Positions 1-8,400 of a stretch of 23,227 nt of DNA are shown here, one piece after another; the stretch's first letter is position 1, and each line of letters begins with the position of its first letter. The notes beneath the pieces were generated by a model, which saw only the letters and a list, made by a program, of their open reading frames with translations, ran no database searches and was not told the origin of the DNA. Source of the DNA: an uncultured Eubacteriales bacterium (GTDB lineage Bacteria > Bacillota > Clostridia > Oscillospirales > Butyricicoccaceae); assembly GCA_910586105.1 (NCBI GenBank), contig CAJUGU010000052.1, positions 1 to 23,227 on the forward strand. The letters run 5' to 3'. Made by a program: the position numbers and the translations under genes.

Positions 1-66
1 GACACAAGGGACTTAAAATCCCTCGGTAGCGATACCGTGCCGGTTCGAGCCCGGCTAGCGGCACCA
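1..66 (+). tRNA. tRNA-Leu (anticodon UAA), 5' end outside the window
   Basis: The first bases are the 3' part of a tRNA. The anticodon stem AGGGA/TCCCT (7-11 with 19-23) encloses the 7-base loop CTTAAAA, so the anticodon is TAA at 14-16, which reads the leucine codon UUA. A variable arm, a T-arm containing GGTTCGAGCC and a genome-encoded CCA at 64-66 follow. The extra stem between anticodon arm and T-arm fits a class II tRNA such as tRNA-Leu. The acceptor 5' strand and D-arm lie upstream of base 1. Confidence 0.93.
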
Positions 67-67
67 G

Positions 68-103
68 AAAATTCCCGTATTTTCACGAATACGGGAATTT
101 TTT
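68..103 (+). terminator. Rho-independent terminator of the tRNA-Leu transcript
   Basis: A 13-bp stem AAATTCCCGTATT / AATACGGGAATTT with a 6-base loop is followed by a run of T at 98-103. It begins two bases after the CCA end of the tRNA, so it ends that transcript. Confidence 0.9.
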
Positions 104-381
104 ACGCATTGAAAAAAGCCAGAGTTCGGATTGATAACGATCGACTTTCCCAATATATGTGCATTGCTTCGCCAAATTTCGTCCCCTTGCCAGAAGCGCC
201 AGTGCTCGATTCGGTTAGAAATGACCTGATTACTTCCTAAAAGGACGCGCTATCAGAACTGGAAGTCTTGTGCTCAACCAACTTTCCATTTTGTCGAATT
301 TCGCTTACGCATAATTTTGCGCCATGCCATCCGCCGCGCTGATCGGGTCATTCCTTTTATAACTCAGTTAATATAAAACAT
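104..381. other. Intergenic stretch with no recognisable gene
   Basis: Between the tRNA terminator and the next hairpin I see no ORF with a ribosome binding site or a recognisable product on either strand. The stretch is visibly richer in A and T than the genes to its right. The plus-strand frame from 37 to 240 starts inside the tRNA and is not credible. It may be old degraded DNA. Confidence 0.5.
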
Positions 382-418
382 GGAGGACTGCCGTTTGTGC
401 AGTCCTCCGCATTTTTTT
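382..418. terminator. Hairpin terminator, probably bidirectional, ending the blaI operon
   Basis: Perfect 10-bp arms GGAGGACTGC / GCAGTCCTCC (382-391 and 399-408) have a 7-base loop. The T-run on the plus strand (412-418) is strong. Read on the minus strand it is followed by ATGTTTTATATT, a weaker U-rich tail. The only nearby gene is the minus-strand kinase ending at 455, so I infer that it ends that operon. Confidence 0.7.
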
Positions 419-454
419 GACCGCAGCAGCTTCCGCAAGCCGCTGCCGTAACTC

Positions 455-1027
455 TTATGTTTCGATCGTAATATCCGCGTTCGCGGCAACGCTGTAAAGG
501 GCAAAATACCGCTCCTCCATTGGTATCCATCGCATCTGGAACGCCGGGAAGTTCTCCCCCTCCCGTTCACGCAGGCGGCGCTGCTGTTCGGCTGGCGAGC
601 AGGTCAGGAACACCGTCAGGTCATAATACGGCAACAGCCGTGGATGCTGCGAATAACCGCCCTCCACGATCGTAAGCGCCGCAGGCGGCAGCTCGACCGG
701 TTCGAGGAACCGTCCCGCGTGGCAATCACATCGGCGATACCGGACCGCTTCCCCGGCGTGCGCGGGGCGTAACGCTTCGCATTCCAACCGCGCCAAGTCG
801 ATATTGCCGCAGGGGATCCGTTCCCAATCCGGCGCGCGCTCCGGGAATGGCAGGTAAAAATCGTCCACGTGCAGCAGACGGCTTGGCCACCGCTCGCGCA
901 GGAGCGCCGCCAGCGTCGTCTTCCCGCTCCCGCAGCGCCCGTCGATCGCTATAACCATCCGCTGACGCTGCCGGAACCGTTCTTCGATCCGCGCCAGCAG
1001 CGGCGCGAACCGGTCTTGCATTTCCAT
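455..1027 (-). CDS. Small P-loop kinase, uridine kinase-like
   Basis: A 190-residue protein with a Walker A motif GRCGSGKT at residues 30-37, followed by LLHVDDFYLP around residue 52. That arrangement is typical of the uridine kinase/phosphoribulokinase-like family, where the DDFY-type aspartates bind the nucleoside and magnesium. A hydrophobic strand before EGGYS (about 140) and an arginine-rich lid (QQRRLREREGE) fit an NMP-kinase fold. The family phosphorylates uridine/cytidine or related small substrates with ATP/GTP, but the real substrate cannot be read here. The ATG at 1027 follows AAAGGAGG by about 6 bases; a second ATG two codons later is less well spaced. It starts 20 bases after the M56 protease stop, so it is almost certainly in the blaI-blaR operon. 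It is the last gene before the hairpin at 382-418. Confidence 0.8.
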   Translation of the reverse strand: MEMQDRFAPLLARIEERFRQRQRMVIAIDGRCGSGKTTLAALLRERWPSRLLHVDDFYLPFPERAPDWERIPCGNIDLARLECEALRPAHAGEAVRYRRCDCHAGRFLEPVELPPAALTIVEGGYSQHPRLLPYYDLTVFLTCSPAEQQRRLREREGENFPAFQMRWIPMEERYFALYSVAANADITIET

Positions 1028-1047
1028 TGGCCCCTCCTTTTGTTCCC

Positions 1048-2964
1048 TTACGGCTCCTCGGTACCGGTGAATAAAACGCCCTGCGCGCCGAATTCCGCCT
1101 CATCGCTGCGGGCTTCCTCCACGGCGGAAATCGCGGCGGACGCTTCCGCGTTCCCGTCCGCCCGGGCGCGCGCCTTCCAGGCCCGCAGGCGGGGCCCGTC
1201 CAGCTCCGCGCACGCTGCGGCGAACAATTCCGCGCGTCCCTGCGCATACGCCTTTTCCGCGTACTCCTCCGCGAGCCGCGCGGGCTCCGCCGACTTGCTC
1301 AGCGCGATCGCAAAAATCTCCCGGTCGTCCTCGTCAAACGCCGTCTGTACCGCTTCCTGCGCCAGCGCGGCAGGGTCTTCCGTCCATGGCAGCGCAATCC
1401 GGAATACGAGCGCGTCCTGCCGGTCGAGCGCTTCGCGGACAAATCCTTCGGCCAGCGTCCTGCGCTCCGCTGTTTCGTAGAACGCCGTCGCAAAAAACGT
1501 CCGGTTTTCTTCCCGCATGAGCCGCCGGAGCATTTCGCGCTGCGCATCCAAATCCAACAGGCGGTACACCGCACAGAATTCGTGGAGCGACTGCTCCTGC
1601 TCGAACTGTTCGGCCAGCTCGGTCAGCGGCTGTTCCCCCACGTATCGGGCGGAATAGACCGCGACCGTTTGGGACGGCTCGGCTTTCTTTTCGTATAAAT
1701 CCTCCAGCGCAAGGCGCAGGGCTTCTATCGCCTCCGCATCCTGTGAAGCCGCTTCACAGGACGGCGTCCAATATACCGTCAGCGGACGGCCTCCGACCGA
1801 AAGCATGGAGCGCTCCACCGTCTCCGCCGCATCCAGGCCGACCACAAAAACATACGGTTTTTGATAGCACCCATCCGTCATGCCGGCATTTGAGTCCGCC
1901 TGACCGGTATCCGGCGGCGTGGAGCGCTCCCCTGGCGGCAGATATGCCCCCAGGGCAAACCCGCCCGCGCAGACGGTCACCGTGAACGCCGCCGCCAGCG
2001 CTGCCGCCCGACGCCGCAGCGGCTTTGCATGGGCGATCTCCCTAAGGCGCTCGCGCAGCAGGGCTTTGCCGTCGTAAAGCGCGAGCGGCGCGCCCTTTTC
2101 CGGCCGGAGCCCATGCGCCGCGGTACGCAGCAGGGTTTCGCCATAGGCGCGGCGTCCGTCGCCGTCCAGCTCCCGCAGGAGCGCTTCGTCGCAGGAAAGC
2201 TCGCACCGGCGGTCGATCTCGCGCGCCATCCAATATACGAAGGGGTTGAACCAGTGCAGGCAGACCGCCAACTGGGTCAGCCGCTGATACAGCGGGTCGA
2301 GCCGCCGCAGGTGGGTCAGTTCATGCCCGACTGCCAGCGAAAACCCCGGCTCCGCCAGCACGTGCGGCGGCAGGACGACCCATGGCTTCCAAACGCCCAG
2401 CAGCATCGGCGACGCGGCCGCTTCGTTTACAAACAGCCCCACCGGGCGGCGGAGCCCCCGCCGCTCCGCAAGCTGCCCGAAGCGCTCCCGCCATTCCGGC
2501 GGCGCAGGCGTGCAGCCCGCGCGCACCGCACGGGAAAACCGGCGGTATTGCCACAGCCTGCGCAGAATAAGCCCTGCCGCGACCGCCAGCCAGACCGCAC
2601 ACGCGATCTCCGCCGCATCCGGCAGCAGCGCCTTGCGCCGGAATTCCTCCATGTCAAAAACCGGATCGTTCCGAAGCTCGATAACCACGCGCGGCTCCAT
2701 GGGATCGGACACCGTCCCCGCTTTTTCGCCCTGCGGCTCCGGCCATACCGCTTCCGACCGGGGATCGTAACGGAACAGCGCCCCGACCGGGCCGTCTTCC
2801 CACGCGATTGGCAGCAGCAGGCGCGCCAGCACCGCCAGCCAAATGTAATAGCGCCAGCGTTGGCTGACGCGTCCGCGCAGCAGCCGTCCCAACGCGAACA
2901 CCGCCAGCCCCAGCAGCGTCCCCGAAAGCGACAGCGACAGGACGGCTTTCACCAGCGCGGTCAC
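1048..2964 (-). CDS. M56-family (BlaR1/MecR1-like) membrane metalloprotease with an atypical helical-repeat sensor
   Basis: A 638-residue protein, partner of the BlaI repressor. Membrane segments lie near residues 4-28, 39-55, 116-136 and 320-340. The M56 zinc motif HELTH is at 214-218, followed by the family block FNPFVYWMAREIDRRCELSCDEALL (split here as FNPFVYW, then EIDRRCE, then SCDEALL). In BlaR1 systems the signal outside the cell activates this protease, which leads to loss of BlaI. The part outside the membrane (about 345-638) shows no SxxK and no penicillin-binding domain. It contains alpha-helical units of about 30 residues around 503-591 (for example TLAEGFVREA, ALAQEAVQTA, RLAEEYAEKA). 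I chose the GTG at 2964, which overlaps the blaI stop as GTGA and has GGAGG/GGAAGG upstream. A TTG at 2988 would add eight residues. The ligand is unknown. Confidence 0.85.
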   Translation of the reverse strand: MTALVKAVLSLSLSGTLLGLAVFALGRLLRGRVSQRWRYYIWLAVLARLLLPIAWEDGPVGALFRYDPRSEAVWPEPQGEKAGTVSDPMEPRVVIELRNDPVFDMEEFRRKALLPDAAEIACAVWLAVAAGLILRRLWQYRRFSRAVRAGCTPAPPEWRERFGQLAERRGLRRPVGLFVNEAAASPMLLGVWKPWVVLPPHVLAEPGFSLAVGHELTHLRRLDPLYQRLTQLAVCLHWFNPFVYWMAREIDRRCELSCDEALLRELDGDGRRAYGETLLRTAAHGLRPEKGAPLALYDGKALLRERLREIAHAKPLRRRAAALAAAFTVTVCAGGFALGAYLPPGERSTPPDTGQADSNAGMTDGCYQKPYVFVVGLDAAETVERSMLSVGGRPLTVYWTPSCEAASQDAEAIEALRLALEDLYEKKAEPSQTVAVYSARYVGEQPLTELAEQFEQEQSLHEFCAVYRLLDLDAQREMLRRLMREENRTFFATAFYETAERRTLAEGFVREALDRQDALVFRIALPWTEDPAALAQEAVQTAFDEDDREIFAIALSKSAEPARLAEEYAEKAYAQGRAELFAAACAELDGPRLRAWKARARADGNAEASAAISAVEEARSDEAEFGAQGVLFTGTEEP

Positions 2965-3338
2965 AGGCCTTCCGCCTCCGTCTCCCAATACTGCCTCAGC
3001 TCGTCATAATCCGCCTGCGAAAGCAACTCCTGACGGATGAGGGTGGAAACCAGCCCTTTCGCATCCCCGGCGTAGATTTTGTCCACGAAAAGCCCCGCCT
3101 GCTCATCGCAGTATTCCTGCTCGCTGACAAGCGCAGTATAGCGGTTGCGCCGCCCCTCCTTGTCGGCTGACAGCGCGCCTTTTTCGACCAGCCGCGAAAG
3201 CAGGGTGACGATGGTATTTTTCGACCAGCGCTCACCCCGTTTGGCGATGCCCTCCGCAAGGTCAAGGTAACGCGCGCTCCCGCCGTTTGCCCAGATCAGG
3301 CGCATCAGCACCCGTTCGTGATCGGATATTTGCCGCAT
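2961..3338 (-). CDS. blaI: BlaI/MecI/CopY-family transcriptional repressor
   Basis: A 125-residue winged-helix repressor. The N-terminus MRQISDHERVLMRLIW and the recognition region (WSKNTIVTLLSRLVEKGAL, residues about 38-56), followed by the basic wing EGRRNRYTALVS, are classic for BlaI/MecI. The C-terminal helices (about 75-120) form the dimerisation part in this family. An in-frame ATG further upstream at 3383 lies inside the operator, so the ATG at 3338 is preferred. It has GGGGGTG about 8 bases upstream. The gene is first in the operon blaI-blaR-kinase and overlaps blaR by 4 bases. It most likely represses its own promoter through the dyad at 3361-3400. Family members control beta-lactam resistance, but no beta-lactamase or PBP gene is next to it here. 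Confidence 0.92.
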   Translation of the reverse strand: MRQISDHERVLMRLIWANGGSARYLDLAEGIAKRGERWSKNTIVTLLSRLVEKGALSADKEGRRNRYTALVSEQEYCDEQAGLFVDKIYAGDAKGLVSTLIRQELLSQADYDELRQYWETEAEGL

Positions 3339-3360
3339 AAAACGCACCCCCACGCGAAAC

Positions 3361-3412
3361 GTACAACGTGTTATCCTACCCATAGGATAACATGCTGTAC
3401 ACCATCTGTCAA
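3361..3412 (-). promoter_or_regulatory. blaI promoter inside a 40-bp palindromic operator
   Basis: On the minus strand a perfect -35 TTGACA (3407-3412) and a -10 TATCCT (3384-3389) are 17 bases apart. The -10 lies in a dyad with 10-bp arms TGTTATCCTA / TAGGATAACA (3369-3378 and 3383-3392). Outside these, GTACA (3361-3365) and TGTAC (3396-3400) extend the symmetry after a 3-base break on each side. Each side therefore holds a TACA...TGTT-like half box, as expected for BlaI/MecI dimers. A bound repressor would cover the -10 and the start point. Confidence 0.85.
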
Positions 3413-3454
3413 GCGCTTTTTCAAAGCCTCCCGCTCAGCCCGTCCGGCGGACGC

Positions 3455-4186
3455 TCAGGCCCCGAAGCCGCCGGTCACGCCCAGCACCTGCCCGGTCACG
3501 AACGAAGCCTCGTCGGACGCCAGGAAGCGGATCGCTTTCGCCGTTTCCTCGGGCGTGCCGATCCGGCAAAGCGGGGTCTCCCCGGCAAGCGCGCGCAGCG
3601 TTTCCGGGCTGTGAACGCGGTTCATGTCGGTGTCGATCACCCCGGGGGCGACGCAGTTGGCGCGGATCCCGGAAGGCCCCAATTCCTGCGCAAGCGATTT
3701 GGTCAGCCCGATCAGCGCCGCCTTGGATGCAGCGTAATGGCTTTCGCAGCTCGCGCCCGTCACCCCCCAGACCGAGGACACCGTGACGACCGCCCCCTTT
3801 TGGACGGCGAAAAAGTCGGGCAGCGCCGCCTGCACCGCATAAAAGGCGCTGCGCAGATTGCTGTCGAACATCAAATCCCAATCCGCGTCGGTAATGTCCT
3901 GAAACAGCTTTTGCTGGGCCGCGCCCGCGTTGCAGACCAGCGCGTCGATCCGTCCAAAGGCGGCGCGGACCGCTTTCGCGCAGGCTTCGACCTCGCCGCG
4001 GTCGCGCATATCGGCGCGCACGGCAAGCACCGCGCATCCCTCTTTGGTCAGCGCCTGCGTCAGCGCCTGCGCTTCCGCCTCGCTTGTCCGCCAGCTGAAC
4101 GCCGTGCGCCAGCCTGCCCGTGCAAATTCCCGTACCGTCGCCGCGCCGATCCCACGGGATCCGCCGGTGATCCAAACCGTTTGCAT
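3455..4186 (-). CDS. SDR-family NAD(P)H reductase, resembling EF-P 5-aminopentanone reductase (YmfI type) / FabG
   Basis: A 243-residue classical short-chain dehydrogenase/reductase. The Rossmann glycine motif TGGSRGIG is at residues 7-14, NAG at 86-88, and the catalytic Asn/Ser/Tyr/Lys are N110, S138, Y151 and K155 in SSVWGVTGA...YAASK. The C-terminus ends in TGQVLGVTGGFGA. The block GVTGASCESHYAASK and the PLCRIGTPEETA segment resemble the Firmicute reductases that finish the EF-P lysine modification (5-aminopentanol). That subfamily call comes from memory of family sequences; a FabG-type 3-oxoacyl-ACP reductase is the alternative. The ATG at 4186 has AGGAGG 7 bases upstream; the longer frame from 4321 has no such site. 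It is transcribed alone, between the pfkA terminator and the blaI promoter. Confidence 0.85.
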   Translation of the reverse strand: MQTVWITGGSRGIGAATVREFARAGWRTAFSWRTSEAEAQALTQALTKEGCAVLAVRADMRDRGEVEACAKAVRAAFGRIDALVCNAGAAQQKLFQDITDADWDLMFDSNLRSAFYAVQAALPDFFAVQKGAVVTVSSVWGVTGASCESHYAASKAALIGLTKSLAQELGPSGIRANCVAPGVIDTDMNRVHSPETLRALAGETPLCRIGTPEETAKAIRFLASDEASFVTGQVLGVTGGFGA

Positions 4187-4327
4187 CCGTCTGCCTCCTT
4201 TTCGGCTCCATACTTCAAACTTCGTGCGCCCTGACCGCACTCCATGCGCCGTAACATCCTTTCTGCGGCTTGACACGCTACATGCGCCGCGTCGTGCTTC
4301 ATGCCCGCGTCTGCGCAGCACCTTCCG

Positions 4328-4359
4328 AAAAAGGAAAGGGCGGCGACGCCGCCCTTTCC
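4328..4359 (-). terminator. Terminator of the murB-pfkA operon
   Basis: Perfect 13-bp arms GGAAAGGGCGGCG / CGCCGCCCTTTCC (4333-4345 and 4347-4359) are followed on the minus strand by TTTTT (4332-4328). It starts 10 bases after the pfkA stop codon, so it closes the operon. Confidence 0.93.
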
Positions 4360-4369
4360 GGGTGAACGC

Positions 4370-5347
4370 TCAAATCGCAACCGTCAGCTGCGCTTCGAGC
4401 AGGTTCTTATTCAGGGTCTTGGTCTTCGCCAAGCCTTCTTCAATATCGATATCGGTCACTTCGCTGTGGTCGGATACCACGATGCGCTTCGACTTGCCGT
4501 CCTCGATGCACTTGACCGCCCAATAGCCCATACGGGTCGCCATCACACGGTCCTGCGCCGTCGGCGTGCCGCCGCGCTGGATATGTCCAAGGATCGTAAC
4601 GCGGGTGTCGATGCCCGTGTTTTCATGGATGCGGTCGGCGACCGACTGCGCGCTGCCGTAGCCCTCCGCAACGATGATAATATGGTGGTTGCGGCCCTTG
4701 ATGCGGCCCGTGCGCATTTTGTCGATCACATCGGTGTCGAAATCGACCTCCTGTTCGGGCAGCAGGGTAGCCGTTGCGCCGACTGCGCAGCCGACGTTCA
4801 GCGCCAGATGCCCGGCGCGCCGTCCCATGACCTCGACCACCGAGCAGCGCTCGTGGGACTGCATGGTGTCGCGCAGTTTGTCGATGCATTCGATCGCCGT
4901 ATTGCAGGCGCTGTCGAAACCGATGGTATAGTCGGTGCAGACGATGTCGTTATCGATCGTCCCCGGTACGCCGATGCAGGGCACGCCCAGCCGCGAAAGC
5001 GCCTGCGCACCCCGGAAGGTGCCGTCGCCGCCGCAGCAGATCAGGCCGTCGATGCCCAGATAGCGGCAGGTGTCGACCGCCTTTTGCAGCCCTTCCTCAG
5101 TCGTCATTTCCTTGCAGCGGGCGGTATACAGCATCGTGCCGCCCTTGCGAATGATGCCGTCCACGCTGCGCGCCGACAGCTCAATGATATCGCCGTTAAT
5201 CAGCCCGCTGTAGCCGCGCCGGATGCCCAGCACGGAAATACCGTGCGCCGACGCCGTGCGGACGACCGCGCGGATGACTGCATTCATGCCCGGCGCGTCG
5301 CCGCCGCTGGTCAGGATTCCAATCCTGCGGATGGGTTTCTTATCCAT
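4370..5347 (-). CDS. pfkA: ATP-dependent 6-phosphofructokinase
   Basis: A 325-residue cytoplasmic PfkA that phosphorylates fructose 6-phosphate to the 1,6-bisphosphate, the committed step of glycolysis. The nucleotide loop ILTSGGDAPGMN is at residues 11-22, GGDGT at 106-110, PGTIDND at 128-134 (catalytic aspartates) and MGRRAGH at 174-180. The sugar-phosphate region is LGHIQRGGTPTAQDR, about 253-267. Glycine at the second GGDG position and in PGTIDND marks the ATP type; pyrophosphate-dependent enzymes carry GGDD and PKTIDND. The ATG at 5347 has GGAGG 8 bases upstream; an upstream ATG at 5521 overlaps dnaE and is rejected. It is the last gene of the cluster and ends at a strong terminator. The 98-base gap after dnaE holds a large hairpin. 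Confidence 0.97.
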   Translation of the reverse strand: MDKKPIRRIGILTSGGDAPGMNAVIRAVVRTASAHGISVLGIRRGYSGLINGDIIELSARSVDGIIRKGGTMLYTARCKEMTTEEGLQKAVDTCRYLGIDGLICCGGDGTFRGAQALSRLGVPCIGVPGTIDNDIVCTDYTIGFDSACNTAIECIDKLRDTMQSHERCSVVEVMGRRAGHLALNVGCAVGATATLLPEQEVDFDTDVIDKMRTGRIKGRNHHIIIVAEGYGSAQSVADRIHENTGIDTRVTILGHIQRGGTPTAQDRVMATRMGYWAVKCIEDGKSKRIVVSDHSEVTDIDIEEGLAKTKTLNKNLLEAQLTVAI

Positions 5348-5378
5348 TTTGTGATTCCTCCATACCTTGCATTTTGTC

Positions 5379-5417
5379 AGAGCCTTTCCGCGCCCCGGCG
5401 TCCGGGGCGCAGGCTCT
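5379..5417 (-). repeat. Large bulged hairpin between dnaE and pfkA
   Basis: Outer arms AGAGCCT/AGGCTCT (5379-5385 and 5411-5417) and inner arms GCGCCCCGG/CCGGGGCGC (5390-5398 and 5402-5410) form a 16-bp stem with a 4-base bulge and a 3-base loop. On the minus strand it is followed by GACAAAATG, not a U-run. It is therefore probably an mRNA processing or stability element, or a weak pause site, that lowers or separates pfkA expression from dnaE. Confidence 0.7.
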
Positions 5418-5445
5418 CCGGTTGAACGGGGCCCGGCCCTTGAGT

Positions 5446-8400
5446 TCACTTCATTATAACATTTTCCGCGCCCAAAATACACCTTATTTTTTCGACGGTT
5501 TCCAGATCGCGCGCGACCCAAAGCCCCCGGGGCGCGAGCAGCCGCTTGCCGGTATCCTGCGGATAGAACTGCACCGGGATCTCCCCGCGGTTTTGCAGCA
5601 GCACCGCCTTGACCTGCTCGAACGCTTCGCCCTCCATCGAGGCCAGCTTGATATGCAGCCGCTGCCCCGCCTTACGCGCCGCCTGCCGCGGGTCGGCCGC
5701 CGGGCCGCGCCGGGACGCTGCCTGCCCGGTCAGCGACGCAACCGTTTCCGCGTCCAGCGGGCGCACGTTGTCGGCAATGATCTTCGGCGCTTCGTCCTCG
5801 CGCGCGTCAATCCGCCCGTCGAGCAGCACCGCGGCATCCTCCCGCAGCAGCCCGCTGAACTGCTGGAGCGTCCGGGGGAACACGACCAGCTCGACCCCGC
5901 CGGTCTCGTCCTCCGCCTGCACGTAGGCCATCATGCCGCCGCTGCGGGTCGTTTTCAGCCGTACCCCGGTCACGACCGCCGCCAGCCGGACGCTCATGCC
6001 ATCCCGGAACACCGGCTTTTCGATGCTTTCGTCGGTCAGGTCGTCGACCAGCGCGCGAATCCGCGCCGTCCGCGCCTGTTCCGCCAGTTCATGGTATTCG
6101 TCCATCGGGTGGCCGGACAGGTACAGCCCGGTAGTCTCCTTTTCCATCGCGAGGCGTTCGCGGCGGGAGAATTCCTGCACGTTCGGCAGCTCGATGCGGG
6201 CGTCCTGCACTTCGTCGTTGCCCATGCCGAACAGGTCGAGCTGGCCTTCCAGATTACGGCGGCGGCTCGCGCTTGCGGCGTCGAGCACCCGGGTATAGAT
6301 TTGCAGGAGCTGGCGGCGGTTCGCGCCCATCGAATCGAACGCCCCCGCTTTGATAAGGCTTTCCAGCGACCGGCGGTTGAGGTCGTAAGGGCTCATGCGG
6401 TCGCAAAAATCCTGAAAGGACCGGTACCGCCCGCCCTTCTCGCGTTCCTGTACGACCTGCTTCATGAAGCCGCGCCCGACGTTCTTGATCGCGGACAATC
6501 CAAACCGGATGCCCCCGCCCGAAACCGAAAATTCGTCGTCCGATTCGTTCACGTCGGGCGGCAGCACGCGCAGCCCCATTTCACGGGCGGCGGCGATGTA
6601 TTCCGAGATCTTGCCCGAAAAATCGAGCACCGAGGTCAGTAGCGCCGCCATATATTCGCGTGGGTAATGGCATTTCAGGTAAGCGGTGCGGTAGGCGACC
6701 AGCGCGTAGCAGACCGCGTGGGACTTGTTGAAGCCGTAGTTGGCGAAATCCAGAATTTCGTCGAAAATCTCCGCGGCGGTCTTTTCCGGGATGCCGCGTT
6801 TGACCGCGCCGTCAATCCCGAGTTCTTCGTTGCCGTGGATGAAATTCACGCGTTCCTTTTCCAGCTCCTTGAACTTCTTTTTGCTCATGGCGCGGCGCAC
6901 CATGTCCGCCTTCCCCAGCGAGAAGCCGGCCAGCGCCTGGAACACCTGCATAACCTGCTCCTGATAGACCATGCAGCCGTAGGTGACCGACAGGATCGGT
7001 TCCAGGAGCGGGTGCTTGTAAGTCACCTTTTCCGGGTTGTGGCGGCACTCGGTGTAACGCGGGATGTACTGCATCGGCCCGGGCCGGTACAGCGCAATCA
7101 CCGCCGTGATATCTTCGATCGACTGCGGGCGCAGGTTGACTACGACGTTGGTCATGCCCGCCGATTCGAGCTGGAACACGCCCACCGTTTTCCCCTGCCA
7201 AAGCATCTGATAGGTCGCTTCGTCGTCCAGCGGGATCTTGTCCATATCGAAATCCGGCGCCGAACGGCGCGCCATCTTTTCCGCGTCCGCGATCACGGTC
7301 AGGTTGCGCAGGCCGAGGAAGTCCATTTTCAGCAGCCCCAGCTCTTCCAGCGTCACCATCGTAAACTGCGTGACCGGCTGGCCGTCGTTCACGGCGAGCG
7401 GCACATAGGTGTCGACCGGCTCCTTCGTGATGACCACGCCCGCCGCATGGGTCGACGCGTGGCGCGGCATGCCCTCGAGGGCGCGCGCGGTGTCGATCAG
7501 CTTTTTCGTCAGTGGGCTGCCGTCGTACATCTTACGCAGCTCCGGGTTGGCCTTGAGCGCCTTTTCAATGGTGATGTGCAGTTCCATCGGCACCTGCTTG
7601 GCAACCGCGTCGACTTCGTTGTACGGAATGTTGAGCGCGCGCCCCACGTCGCGGATCGCCGCGCGCGCCGCCATCGTGCCGAAGGTGACGATCTGCGCGA
7701 CCCGGTCGGCGCCGTACTTTTCGGTGACGTACTGGATGACCTCGGGACGGCGCACATAACAGAAATCGATATCGATATCGGGCATGGAGACGCGTTCCGG
7801 GTTCAGGAACCGTTCAAAATACAGCGAATATTCGATCGGGTCGAGGTCGGTAATGTCCAGGCAGTAGGCGACGATCGAGCCCGCCGCCGAACCGCGCCCC
7901 GGCCCGACCGGAATCCCGCTGCGCTTGGCGTAACCGATGAAATCGGAGACGATCAGGAAGTAGTCGACAAAGCCCATCTGGGCGATCATATCCAGCTCGT
8001 ATTGCAGGCGCTGGCGCTTGTCCTCGCCCCCGTCGGGATAACGGCGCGCGAACCCTTCGTCGCAGAGCTTGCGCAGGTAGGCTTCGGAGGTGTAGCCCTC
8101 CGGCACGTCGAACCGCGGCAGGCGGTACTTTCCGAACTCGAATTCGACCTGGCACCGTTCCGCGATCGCCAGCGTGTTCGTCAGCGCTTCGGGGGTGTCG
8201 GCGAACAGGGCGCGCATTTCAGCCTCGCTCTTGATGTAAAATTCCTCGGTCGCGAACTTCATGCGGGTCGGGTCGTCGACCGTTTTTCCCATCTGGATCG
8301 ACATCAGCACGTCCTGCAGCGCCGCGTCTTCCTTCGCGATATAATGCGCGTCGTTGGTCGCAACCAGCGGGATCCCGGTCTCCTGCGAAAGGCGGATGAG

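Noticed and set aside
37..240. 67-codon plus-strand ORF after the tRNA
   Set aside because: It starts inside the tRNA, crosses the terminator and has no ribosome binding site.
2029..3009. Long plus-strand ORF opposite blaR
   Set aside because: Proline/arginine/glutamine-rich shadow of the minus-strand gene, typical of GC-rich coding DNA.
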